Below, in pieces: positions 1 through 5,844 of a stretch of 5,844 nt of DNA; positions within the stretch are counted from its first letter, which is position 1; the number at the start of each line of letters is the position of its first letter. The notes below the pieces were generated by a model. The model was not told where the DNA came from and did not search any database. It saw nothing but the letters and a program-made list of their open reading frames with translations. The stretch is taken from contig CALDQY010000247.1 in the NCBI GenBank assembly GCA_937911445.1, forward strand, positions 1 to 5,844, read 5' to 3'. Made by a program: the position numbers and the translations under genes. Source of the DNA: an uncultured Rhodobiaceae bacterium. Its GTDB lineage: Archaea > Thermoplasmatota > Poseidoniia > Poseidoniales > Poseidoniaceae.

Positions 1-76
1 ACAATCGTTGCATCGCTACACCTATGAGAAACAGCCGCAAGGACGGTGCGAGGTCGATGTCGACAAGCGTCCGTGA
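1..76 (+). other. Left edge: possible tail of an upstream gene overlapping the folC start
   Basis: Two plus-strand frames are open from the left edge. One ends at TGA 25-27 and forms an ATGA overlap with folC ATG 24. The other reads HRYTYEKQPQGRCEVDVDKR-P before TGA 74-76, which would overlap folC by 20 bases if folC starts at 57. Either could be the end of an upstream operon gene. The visible stretch is too short to identify it, and at this length open frames are also expected by chance. Confidence 0.25.
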
Positions 77-1337
77 ATGGCTTGCGCAGAGCAAGAAGCG
101 AGGCATGGACCTTGGTCTTGAACGTGTATTCCGGGTTCACCAAGCATTGGTTCAATCTACGTACAATGCGACGATTGTTCATGTGGCAGGGAGCAACGGA
201 AAAGGAACGCTCTGTGCAACACTAACAGCCCATCTGCATCAATTGGATCAATCCACAGTTCTGTTCACTTCCCCGCATTTGGTCCGAATCGAAGAACGCA
301 TTCGCCTTGACGGCCGTCCTATCTCCCCGCAGCGGTTTGATGCATGCCTCAACAATATCAGGGAAGCAGAATCCTCTATGAAAGAACAACTGACCTTCTT
401 CGAGATTACGTTCCTCGTCGCCTGTCTTTGCGCCTCAAGCAACGATGTTGATGTGTTCATCGTCGAGACGGGACTTGGTGGACGCTACGATGCGACTCGA
501 ATTCTGCCAGCAGCTGTGAGTGTACTCACCTCGTTGAGTCTTGAACACCGAGACATTCTTGGCGATACGTTGGCTGAAATTGCAGCAGAAAAGGCAGCGA
601 TTGCTCGGCCAGGTAAACCATTGATTGTTCGTTTTGTTGATGATTCAGCAGCGATAGATGCAATTGAGTATGAAGCAAAACATGCGGGCCGATCTGAACT
701 TGGAGAGGTACGTGGTACTGCCTCCATCGAATGGATTTCAATCCCCAAAGAAGCGTCCTTCGATGAAGAAGCCACCCTCCTTGCACAAGCAACCTTGCAA
801 AGCCTCAATGTCGATGCAGAGGGCCTGCAGAGATCACAAGCATTGCTGAATTGGCCAGGCCGTTTCCACGAGATTGCAGCACCATGGGATGGTTCCATAC
901 TTTTCGATGCAGCACACAATCCGAGTGGATTGCTGCGGATGCTTCCACAGTTACAGGCTCGAATCGAAAAAGAACCATTGTGGACATTGGTGTTTGGATG
1001 CACTCCACAACATGATTTGCCCTCATTTGTAAACCCCTTAATCGAACTTTGTCATCAACACCCACCCGAATCAATTGTTCTCACAAAGCCACAACTTGGA
1101 CGCTATCCTGGCGTCGATTTGGAAACGTTGCGTCGCTTGAATTGGCCAGCCTCATGCACCATCCTTGAGCAGGAGGACGCAGCAGCAACGGGCGATCGAT
1201 TGAACAAGCTTCAGCCAGCATTCACATTGGTCATTGGGTCTCTGTATCTCGTCGGAGAGATGTACGATGCATTGGGTTATTGGGGGACAGAACACATGGA
1301 ATTGTTCCCTGCAAAGACTCAAAGAGATGAAGCATAA
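24..1337 (+). CDS. folC: FolC-type folylpolyglutamate synthase (possibly also dihydrofolate synthase)
   Basis: This is a Mur ligase-family enzyme that adds glutamate to folates using ATP, acting in the cytoplasm to retain folate cofactors. The 437 residues match the usual FolC length. In order: N-terminal GLERV segment (31-35); P-loop GSNGKGT (56-62); TSPHL (82-86) leading to the ERI-R segment; E148 followed by TGLGGRYDATR; LEH (173-175) and LGDT (179-182); EKAAI (189-193), whose K190 fits the carbamylated lysine of the family; WPGRFHEI (277-284); and FDAAHNP (294-300), giving the ATP-side D295 and H298. S83, E148 and H175 fit the magnesium ligands of E. coli FolC. Two starts are possible. 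ATG 24 overlaps a TGA as ATGA; ATG 57 (residue 12) gives a shorter N-terminus equally typical of the family. Family-typical LDH, EKAGI and DGAHNP read LEH, EKAAI and DAAHNP here. The dihydrofolate synthase activity cannot be decided from sequence alone. The next gene starts at or just after its stop, suggesting an operon. Confidence 0.92.
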   Translation: MRNSRKDGARSMSTSVREWLAQSKKRGMDLGLERVFRVHQALVQSTYNATIVHVAGSNGKGTLCATLTAHLHQLDQSTVLFTSPHLVRIEERIRLDGRPISPQRFDACLNNIREAESSMKEQLTFFEITFLVACLCASSNDVDVFIVETGLGGRYDATRILPAAVSVLTSLSLEHRDILGDTLAEIAAEKAAIARPGKPLIVRFVDDSAAIDAIEYEAKHAGRSELGEVRGTASIEWISIPKEASFDEEATLLAQATLQSLNVDAEGLQRSQALLNWPGRFHEIAAPWDGSILFDAAHNPSGLLRMLPQLQARIEKEPLWTLVFGCTPQHDLPSFVNPLIELCHQHPPESIVLTKPQLGRYPGVDLETLRRLNWPASCTILEQEDAAATGDRLNKLQPAFTLVIGSLYLVGEMYDALGYWGTEHMELFPAKTQRDEA

Positions 1338-1353
1338 CCCAGAGTTGGTCAAG

Positions 1354-1800
1354 ATGGGTTCGAAGTGGGATGTACGATTTCTTGAATTGGCCAATCACAT
1401 CAGTTCGTGGAGCAAAGACCCCTCCACCAAGGTAGGTTGCATCATTGTTGGTGCTGACCGAGAAATCCGCTCAACCGGATTCAATGGCTTTCCTCGAGGT
1501 ATCGATGATTCGGAGGAACGACTAACAGATCGGGAAGAAAAATATCCTTTGATTTGCCATGCTGAAGAAAATGCGATCATGCATGCAGCACGTGTTGGTG
1601 TTTCACTCAAGGATTGTACGGCTTATGTGACATGGCCACCATGCACACGTTGCGCTCGTTCGTTGATCCAGGCAGGTATTGTCGAAGTTGTTTATGCAGG
1701 AACTGGCAACATTCCAGAGCGATGGATGGAGGACTTTACCCGTTCAACCAACATGATGAAGGAAGCTGGAATCAAGCTTCGAAACGTCGAGTTTGAGTGA
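1354..1800 (+). CDS. dCMP deaminase-family zinc-dependent deaminase
   Basis: This is a cytidine/deoxycytidylate deaminase-fold enzyme, expected to convert dCMP to dUMP, the substrate of thymidylate synthase. From ATG 1354 it has 148 residues. It opens with the family segment SKWDVRFLELA, then SKDPSTKVG (about 20-28) and GFNGFPRG (42-49). The zinc and catalytic site is HAEENAI (H69, E71) with PPCTRC (C97, C100). It lacks the extra cysteine/histidine zinc-binding insert seen between these motifs in T4- or human-type dCMP deaminases. ATG 1354 is chosen because homologous proteins usually begin just before the KWD segment; it lies 16 bases after the folC stop. ATG 1327 would add nine residues and overlap folC by 11 bases, which would suit translational coupling. 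Neither start has a convincing ribosome binding site. A deaminase acting on another cytosine-type substrate cannot be excluded. Its TGA abuts the helicase stop on the other strand. Confidence 0.88.
   Translation: MGSKWDVRFLELANHISSWSKDPSTKVGCIIVGADREIRSTGFNGFPRGIDDSEERLTDREEKYPLICHAEENAIMHAARVGVSLKDCTAYVTWPPCTRCARSLIQAGIVEVVYAGTGNIPERWMEDFTRSTNMMKEAGIKLRNVEFE
1772..1796. other. Stem-loop at the convergent gene junction
   Basis: The arms TCAAGCTTCGA (1772-1782) and TCGAGTTTGA (1787-1796) pair over ten base pairs, with one G-T wobble (on the plus-strand transcript) and one bulged T, around an AACG loop. The structure sits inside the last codons of the deaminase gene, two to four bases before its stop and the abutting helicase stop. 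It could mark transcript 3' ends for either strand. No T-run follows on either strand, so classical intrinsic termination is not supported. Confidence 0.35.
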
Positions 1801-4800
1801 TTAGCCCCAAAATCGGCGAGTACGTGCGTATTCGATTTCTGCATGATGAATGGATTGGAGCAGGCTTTCAATGTCGCTGTTGTGACCTTTACGAAGGATA
1901 CGTTGTGCCGTCGCTTCACCAACACCACGAGCCATGAGACAGACGATTGCATGGAAGCCATGTGTTTTCACCAAGGAAGCGTTCCGAATCATTCGGTTTC
2001 GATCGCTTTCTTCTTCCGAAGCAACCCACTCCTCGAGCATTTTCTCGAGGCCTTCACGGGCGCAAACCAACATCTGCCCTTTGCACGAGATGCACTCTTT
2101 AGGATTCTTCAATTCAGGATAGCGCTCAACACGGAAGCGTCGAATTGCCCGACATTTGAGGCAACATAAGACAGCACGTTCGTTCATCAATCGCAAACGA
2201 AGTTGAGCACGTACAGCTTCATTGTCCCAATTTGGAAGTAACAAATCGCGTTGGCTTCGGTCGGACAGCCCAAGAGGGCCAGGTGGCGTGACAATGACAT
2301 CAATCAATCCGGATTGGATACCTCGTAGGACGTCTTTCGCACCTTCGATATCCATACGTTCGTAGTAGAGCTTGTTGAGAACTTCTTCAAGAACGATGGT
2401 TCCTCGATATTTTCGAACCAAGGCGGTCAAGTTGATTTTTCGAGGGTCAACACCATGTTGAAGGATTCCAAACGTCTTCGCAACTTGGGCAAATCGCCAT
2501 CGGACTTGACGTGAATTTGGCAACGTTACGGAGAGCAGTCCCTCAATCCCATCAGCGGGGAGTTCATTCAACCACCCGATGACCTGTTCTGGCTCAATAT
2601 CCGCTCCAGAGAGGTGGATTCGTGTTGCTTCGACGAGTAAACCACCCCATCGGCCGGTTTGGGTTGATGCCATGGCGAGAAGGAGATGGCCAATGGTCTC
2701 GTTGATGAGTGTCCCTTGGCAGATGTTGATGACAAGCGCTTCCGAACGTCGCTCAATCGTGATAGTTTGTTGATCAGGAAGTGCTTCGGTTGCATCGATG
2801 TGTCGCGTGATGGTGTCTGCAAGCATTCCGATGGCCTCCCCATCAAGTGGATACGATGTAAGCGGAAGCCCATCGTTTGCAAGCAGTCCAGCAACATCGA
2901 GTTCGTCCGATTCCTTCGCTTCAACCAAACCAAAGTCTTCGGCAATCAATCGCCTTAGGCGACCGATGTTCCGTGCAACAATGGCAGGCACGGGAGGTAA
3001 TTCACCGACCCATGTGGGAGCTTCTCCTTGCATCGAGACTGGAGCGACCAGGACTTCGCTTTGTTCAGGATCAGCATCGACGATGGTCCAAGTACGACCA
3101 GCCATGACGAATTGGCGAATTCGCCCGTCTTCTTCTTCACCACTTCCGTTTAATTCGAGAACAAATGCTTCGTCGACGTTGCCGATGGTTCTTCGTGTCA
3201 CCACGTCGCGAACTCGGTAGGATTGCTTGTCTGGAATCATCGAAAGATGATGCTCGACCCAACGACGCGTTCGTCCGGCTGAAGCAAACCATCCATCCTT
3301 GAATTCCTTCGGAACAGGCATCCTCATGCCTTTGTATTCAGCCGGTATCTCATCATCAGACACATCGTATCGAGGTAGCTCATCTGGCCATGATTCACCA
3401 TTCGGAAGAGCTTCCTTGGCTGCGATATAGAGTTGCTTTGGCCATCGATACCATGGCGTTTCACTCGGTTCGAGTGAATATTTCAGCAACCATCGATCGG
3501 AAAGAACAGCGAGGACGTTCTCCGTATCTTTTCGCGTCCAATCTGCGAATTGGTCGGTTTGAGAAAAGATCTCATGCACATCATCGATACGGACGACCTT
3601 GAAACTGTGAGCCATGAGCATGATTTGATTCGCTGCAATACTGTATGGGCGATGACGCCACTCAACGTCCTCAATGGCACCAAGATGCGAGCGATGAGCT
3701 ACAACAGCGGATTCAGCAATACCGTCGGTCTCCCATGCCAACAAATGGCCTCGACCGATGCCTCCGATACGGTGATCGGCTCGACCAACACGTTGCAACA
3801 TACGATCGACGGATCGTGGACTCTCCAACTGCACGATTTTCCGAATAGATCCAACGTCGATACCCAATTCGAGGCTTGATGTGCAAATCAGTGCATGAAG
3901 TGTACCGTTTCGGATGTTTTCTTCCATCTCTTGCCGGGTTTCAGCAGCAAGGCTGCCGTGATGGACGCCAATCGTGAGTTGTGGAGCCATCGTTTGCAAT
4001 CGTTGAGCGACGGTTTCTGCAGCATTTCTGCTGTTAACAAAGACAAGGCATGGAGGATCTTTTTCGATGATTTCACTCAACAAACGGAAGGTTGCATGAG
4101 CTCTCGGAGAGAGACGCATCTCCATGGCTCCAACTTCGTCTTCTGTTAATGGAGGCGCTGTTTCGACGGTCAGGACCGTTGTACGTTCTGCAGGAGCCAA
4201 GATTGGTTGACAAGAATCGTTGGAGATCCAAGAAGCAACATGGTCGGGATTGCCTACCGTTGCAGAAAGACCAACTTTTTGCAACGTTCGACCACACAAG
4301 GCTTCGAGTCGTTGCAAACCAAGACGCAATTGCCAACCTCGCTCACTGGCTGCCAAATCGTGCACTTCGTCAATGATGACTGCCTGTACGGATGAGAGCA
4401 TGGCTCGAAGACGATGACCCGTGAACATCAGTTGGAACGTTTCGGGTGTTGTCACCAGAAGATGAGGTGGACGACGAACTTGGCGAGAACGTTCGCTTGT
4501 TGGCGTATCTCCATGTCGAAGAGCGAAACGCAAGTCGAGCGCTTCGCTCAATTCAGCCAGACGGCGGTCGACGTCACGATTGAGGGCACGAAGCGGAGTG
4601 ATGTAGAGAATGGACAGAGGTTTCCAGTCCTCCGTTTTGCATCGATGGAGGAGAGGCAAGACGGCTGCAAGGGTCTTTCCAGAACCGGTAGGGGCAATCA
4701 ACAAGCGTTCGCCCCCATCGATCAATTCAGGAATGGCTTGTTCCTGGACGGGTGTCGGTTTCCAATCCCGTTCTGCAAGGAATTCTTGCAGTTGAGGATG

Positions 4801-4824
4801 AAGCAGCGAAAACACATCCGACAT
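1801..4824 (-). CDS. lhr: Lhr-family ATP-dependent superfamily 2 helicase with C-terminal four-cysteine motif
   Basis: This is a large helicase of the Lhr (large helicase-related) family; members translocate on single-stranded DNA and unwind duplexes or RNA:DNA hybrids, with roles linked to repair or RNA metabolism. The 1007 residues show: Q-motif TPVQ (24-27); Walker A APTGSGKT (44-51); TPLRAL (76-81); TTPETF (125-130); DEVH box (152-155); SAT (187-189); VFVNSR (261-266); TSSLELGIDVG (315-325); and motif VI QRVGRADHR (344-352). Lhr-specific parts follow: a winged-helix region (about 375-450), the barrel segment ending PTWVGELP (603-610), and a DEAD-associated-like region with GTLINETIGHLLLA (704-717). 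C888, C891, C911 and C914 form CxxC-x19-CxxC, a likely zinc ribbon, and ARGVGEATAQRIL (965-977) looks like a helix-hairpin-helix. ATG 4824 fits the family N-terminus and follows a GGTG-containing purine run. The exact Lhr subgroup and substrate cannot be settled here. Confidence 0.93.
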   Translation of the reverse strand: MSDVFSLLHPQLQEFLAERDWKPTPVQEQAIPELIDGGERLLIAPTGSGKTLAAVLPLLHRCKTEDWKPLSILYITPLRALNRDVDRRLAELSEALDLRFALRHGDTPTSERSRQVRRPPHLLVTTPETFQLMFTGHRLRAMLSSVQAVIIDEVHDLAASERGWQLRLGLQRLEALCGRTLQKVGLSATVGNPDHVASWISNDSCQPILAPAERTTVLTVETAPPLTEDEVGAMEMRLSPRAHATFRLLSEIIEKDPPCLVFVNSRNAAETVAQRLQTMAPQLTIGVHHGSLAAETRQEMEENIRNGTLHALICTSSLELGIDVGSIRKIVQLESPRSVDRMLQRVGRADHRIGGIGRGHLLAWETDGIAESAVVAHRSHLGAIEDVEWRHRPYSIAANQIMLMAHSFKVVRIDDVHEIFSQTDQFADWTRKDTENVLAVLSDRWLLKYSLEPSETPWYRWPKQLYIAAKEALPNGESWPDELPRYDVSDDEIPAEYKGMRMPVPKEFKDGWFASAGRTRRWVEHHLSMIPDKQSYRVRDVVTRRTIGNVDEAFVLELNGSGEEEDGRIRQFVMAGRTWTIVDADPEQSEVLVAPVSMQGEAPTWVGELPPVPAIVARNIGRLRRLIAEDFGLVEAKESDELDVAGLLANDGLPLTSYPLDGEAIGMLADTITRHIDATEALPDQQTITIERRSEALVINICQGTLINETIGHLLLAMASTQTGRWGGLLVEATRIHLSGADIEPEQVIGWLNELPADGIEGLLSVTLPNSRQVRWRFAQVAKTFGILQHGVDPRKINLTALVRKYRGTIVLEEVLNKLYYERMDIEGAKDVLRGIQSGLIDVIVTPPGPLGLSDRSQRDLLLPNWDNEAVRAQLRLRLMNERAVLCCLKCRAIRRFRVERYPELKNPKECISCKGQMLVCAREGLEKMLEEWVASEEESDRNRMIRNASLVKTHGFHAIVCLMARGVGEATAQRILRKGHNSDIESLLQSIHHAEIEYARTRRFWG

Positions 4825-4891
4825 ACTCTCCCCACCCCCGCGGAGGAACCTGTCTGCCTACCCTTCTTGAGGATTTGTCATTCGATGGGAC
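4825..4891 (-). other. 67-base intergenic spacer before the helicase
   Basis: This is the only clear intergenic stretch in the window. On the minus strand it follows the TGA of the surface-protein gene and precedes the helicase ATG. I see no convincing archaeal TATA box or BRE, and no T-run that would end the upstream transcript, so read-through from the upstream gene is possible. The half nearest the helicase is GC-rich and contains the short stem and purine run listed separately. Confidence 0.6.
4827..4839 (-). promoter_or_regulatory. Possible ribosome binding site of the helicase gene
   Basis: On the minus strand the bases before ATG 4824 read GGGGGTGGGGAGA. They include GGTG, part of the archaeal Shine-Dalgarno consensus, eight bases before the start codon. 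The match is partial and the run is generally G-rich, so it may be coincidental. It overlaps the short CCTCC/GGGGG stem at 4835-4846. Confidence 0.4.
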
Positions 4892-5844
4892 TCAGTCATC
4901 GTCCTCATCGTAGTCGTCGTCTTCATCGTCATCGTCCCAGTCGACTTCTTCGTCCTCAGCAAAGGCACCATCACCGAGATCGACAGCTGTTCGACTGGCA
5001 ACGGTTGCCACAAGAACGAGAATCAGGATGGTGGAAACAGCGAAAATCCAGGCGAGTGGATGTTCACGAGGTGAGTCCAACCAGCCGAGATATTGTCCAT
5101 AGGCGATGTTGATGTCGTGTTCTGCCGTGTTGTCGTTGTCATTGACTTCGACCAAAACGTTGCCATAATCGACTTCTACACGGATACGATCGACGTTTTC
5201 AACGTCCCAGTTGACTGTGACTGGAATGCTTTCTCCAGCTTCAATACCTACGATTGCTTTGACATCGAACGGATCTTCAGAGTCACCGGCAAAGAATGCC
5301 ACCTTGAATTGCGAAGTGGTTGGCCCACCGTTGTTGATAACAGTCGCCGTGATTTCGACATCGGTTCCTGGAGACACGTGGTCGTCGGAGACTGTAATCG
5401 ACTTGACACGCAACTCAGGGCCAACAGCGCCGAGGCGTACCCATTGACGCTCAAAGTCGGTATCATCAAAGGCCAATTCAGGGATTGGACTCGCTTCAGA
5501 ATTTGAAACCACAGGGAATTGGTTTCCAGCAGCGTCCCAGCCTGTAACGTAGAATCCGACAAAATCACCCGCTTGCGGTACAATGCTTCCGCCTGCTGTG
5601 ATATCGACTTCACCTGTCCAGTACACGGTTTGTCCGTCCTGCTGCATACCGAGGAGCGAGGATCCTGCACCGATGGTCACGGTACGTGTCTGGTCTCGCA
5701 TGACCCAGTGAATCATTTGTTCAGAACCGGTTAGATCGGCATCTTCTGAACCTTGGAATTCAACATAGATGGACGTCAAATCGTTGGATGGAGATACATC
5801 GATAACGTTCAATGGAGCCATTCGACGAACAACACGAGGTGCAG
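4892..5844 (-). CDS. C-terminal part of a CARDB-containing surface protein with membrane anchor and acidic tail (5' end outside window)
   Basis: Partial gene. An ATG at 5821 would give 309 residues, but the frame stays open to the window edge (APRVVRR precedes that Met), and the sequence after the Met is beta-strand-like with no signal peptide, so the true start probably lies beyond 5844. Counting from that Met: residues 1 to about 118 look like an Ig-like module, including a W-DAAGN motif (95-100). Residues about 138-236 match a CARDB-type domain, with PGTDVEITATVINNGGPT (151-168) and a closing V-VNDNDNTA segment. One hydrophobic segment (about 255-276) is a likely transmembrane anchor. The tail 289-309 has 18 acidic residues out of 21. 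I infer an extracellular adhesion-like or structural ectodomain, one C-terminal anchor and a short acidic cytoplasmic tail. No catalytic motif is visible and the ligand is unknown. It lies upstream of the helicase on the same strand, with no evident functional link. Confidence 0.82.
   Translation of the reverse strand, partial: APRVVRRMAPLNVIDVSPSNDLTSIYVEFQGSEDADLTGSEQMIHWVMRDQTRTVTIGAGSSLLGMQQDGQTVYWTGEVDITAGGSIVPQAGDFVGFYVTGWDAAGNQFPVVSNSEASPIPELAFDDTDFERQWVRLGAVGPELRVKSITVSDDHVSPGTDVEITATVINNGGPTTSQFKVAFFAGDSEDPFDVKAIVGIEAGESIPVTVNWDVENVDRIRVEVDYGNVLVEVNDNDNTAEHDINIAYGQYLGWLDSPREHPLAWIFAVSTILILVLVATVASRTAVDLGDGAFAEDEEVDWDDDDEDDDYDEDDD
4895..4957 (-). repeat. Low-complexity GAY/GAR tract encoding the acidic tail
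   Basis: These 21 codons encode residues 289-309 of the surface protein and are almost entirely GAC, GAT, GAA and GAG, interrupted by one Val, one Trp and one Tyr codon. Synonymous codons are mixed, so this is a composition-driven tract and not a perfect microsatellite, but the trinucleotide periodicity is obvious on either strand (GTC/ATC/TTC on plus). Confidence 0.75.

Noticed and set aside
485..1003. A 172-residue open frame on the minus strand inside folC
   Set aside because: It lies wholly antisense to a gene with clear family motifs. Its Ser/Ala/Arg/Cys-rich translation is typical of a shadow frame.
1234..1353. Upstream extension of the deaminase to ATG 1234
   Set aside because: It would overlap folC by about 100 bases and add residues with no counterpart in the deaminase family; the homologous part begins at the KWD segment just after ATG 1354.
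2798..3220. A 140-residue plus-strand frame inside the helicase gene
   Set aside because: It is antisense to a continuous helicase reading frame with conserved domains, and its Ser/Thr/Pro-rich composition reflects the opposite strand's codons.
4414..5112. A 232-residue open frame on the plus strand across the helicase 5' end and the surface-protein 3' end
   Set aside because: It is antisense to two well-supported genes and spans their intergenic gap. Its translation is rich in Arg and His, from the antisense of the acidic tail, and shows no recognisable domain.
5819..5821. ATG 5821 as the true start of the surface protein
   Set aside because: The frame is open upstream to the window edge, no signal peptide follows this Met although the protein has a C-terminal anchor and an ectodomain, and the residues before it continue the same beta-rich style.
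1..5844. A defence system, mobile element or CRISPR locus built around the helicase
   Set aside because: The helicase is a standard Lhr-type protein with no nuclease, methylase, toxin or transposase next to it, and I see no direct-repeat arrays or terminal inverted repeats. The neighbours are housekeeping or surface genes.

Overview
The window most likely comes from an archaeon, and I suspect an uncultured marine euryarchaeote of the Poseidoniales (Marine Group II) type. The reasons are an archaeal-style Lhr helicase with a C-terminal four-cysteine motif, a CARDB-bearing surface protein with one C-terminal membrane anchor and a very acidic tail, dense gene packing, and no clear bacterial promoters or hairpin-plus-T-run terminators. 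This assignment is inference from protein character and was not tested by any search.

Layout. The left 1.8 kb carries two plus-strand genes. The first is a FolC-type Mur ligase (folylpolyglutamate synthase, about 24-1337). The second is a dCMP deaminase-family zinc enzyme (1354-1800, or from 1327 if it overlaps folC). They are close enough to be one transcript, and both feed thymidylate metabolism: the deaminase makes dUMP, and FolC makes the retained polyglutamylated folates that thymidylate synthase can use. Positions 1801-4824 on the minus strand hold a complete 1007-residue Lhr-family superfamily 2 helicase. Its stop codon directly abuts the deaminase stop codon, so the two transcription units converge with no spacer. 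After a 67-base gap, positions 4892-5844 (minus) hold the C-terminal part of a secreted, membrane-anchored protein. Its reading frame stays open past the right edge, so the true start lies outside the window.

Nearly all of the window is coding. The only intergenic stretches are the first bases at the left edge, the short folC/deaminase junction and the 67 bases before the helicase. I saw no tRNA, rRNA, CRISPR array, insertion sequence or attachment site. The gene content is largely housekeeping (folate/nucleotide metabolism, nucleic-acid repair or processing, cell surface), and I found no convincing evidence of a new multi-gene system. The points worth a second look are the zero-gap convergent junction with a stem-loop, the C-terminal architecture and motif VI variant of the helicase, the ambiguous left edge, and the truncated surface protein with its acidic tail.
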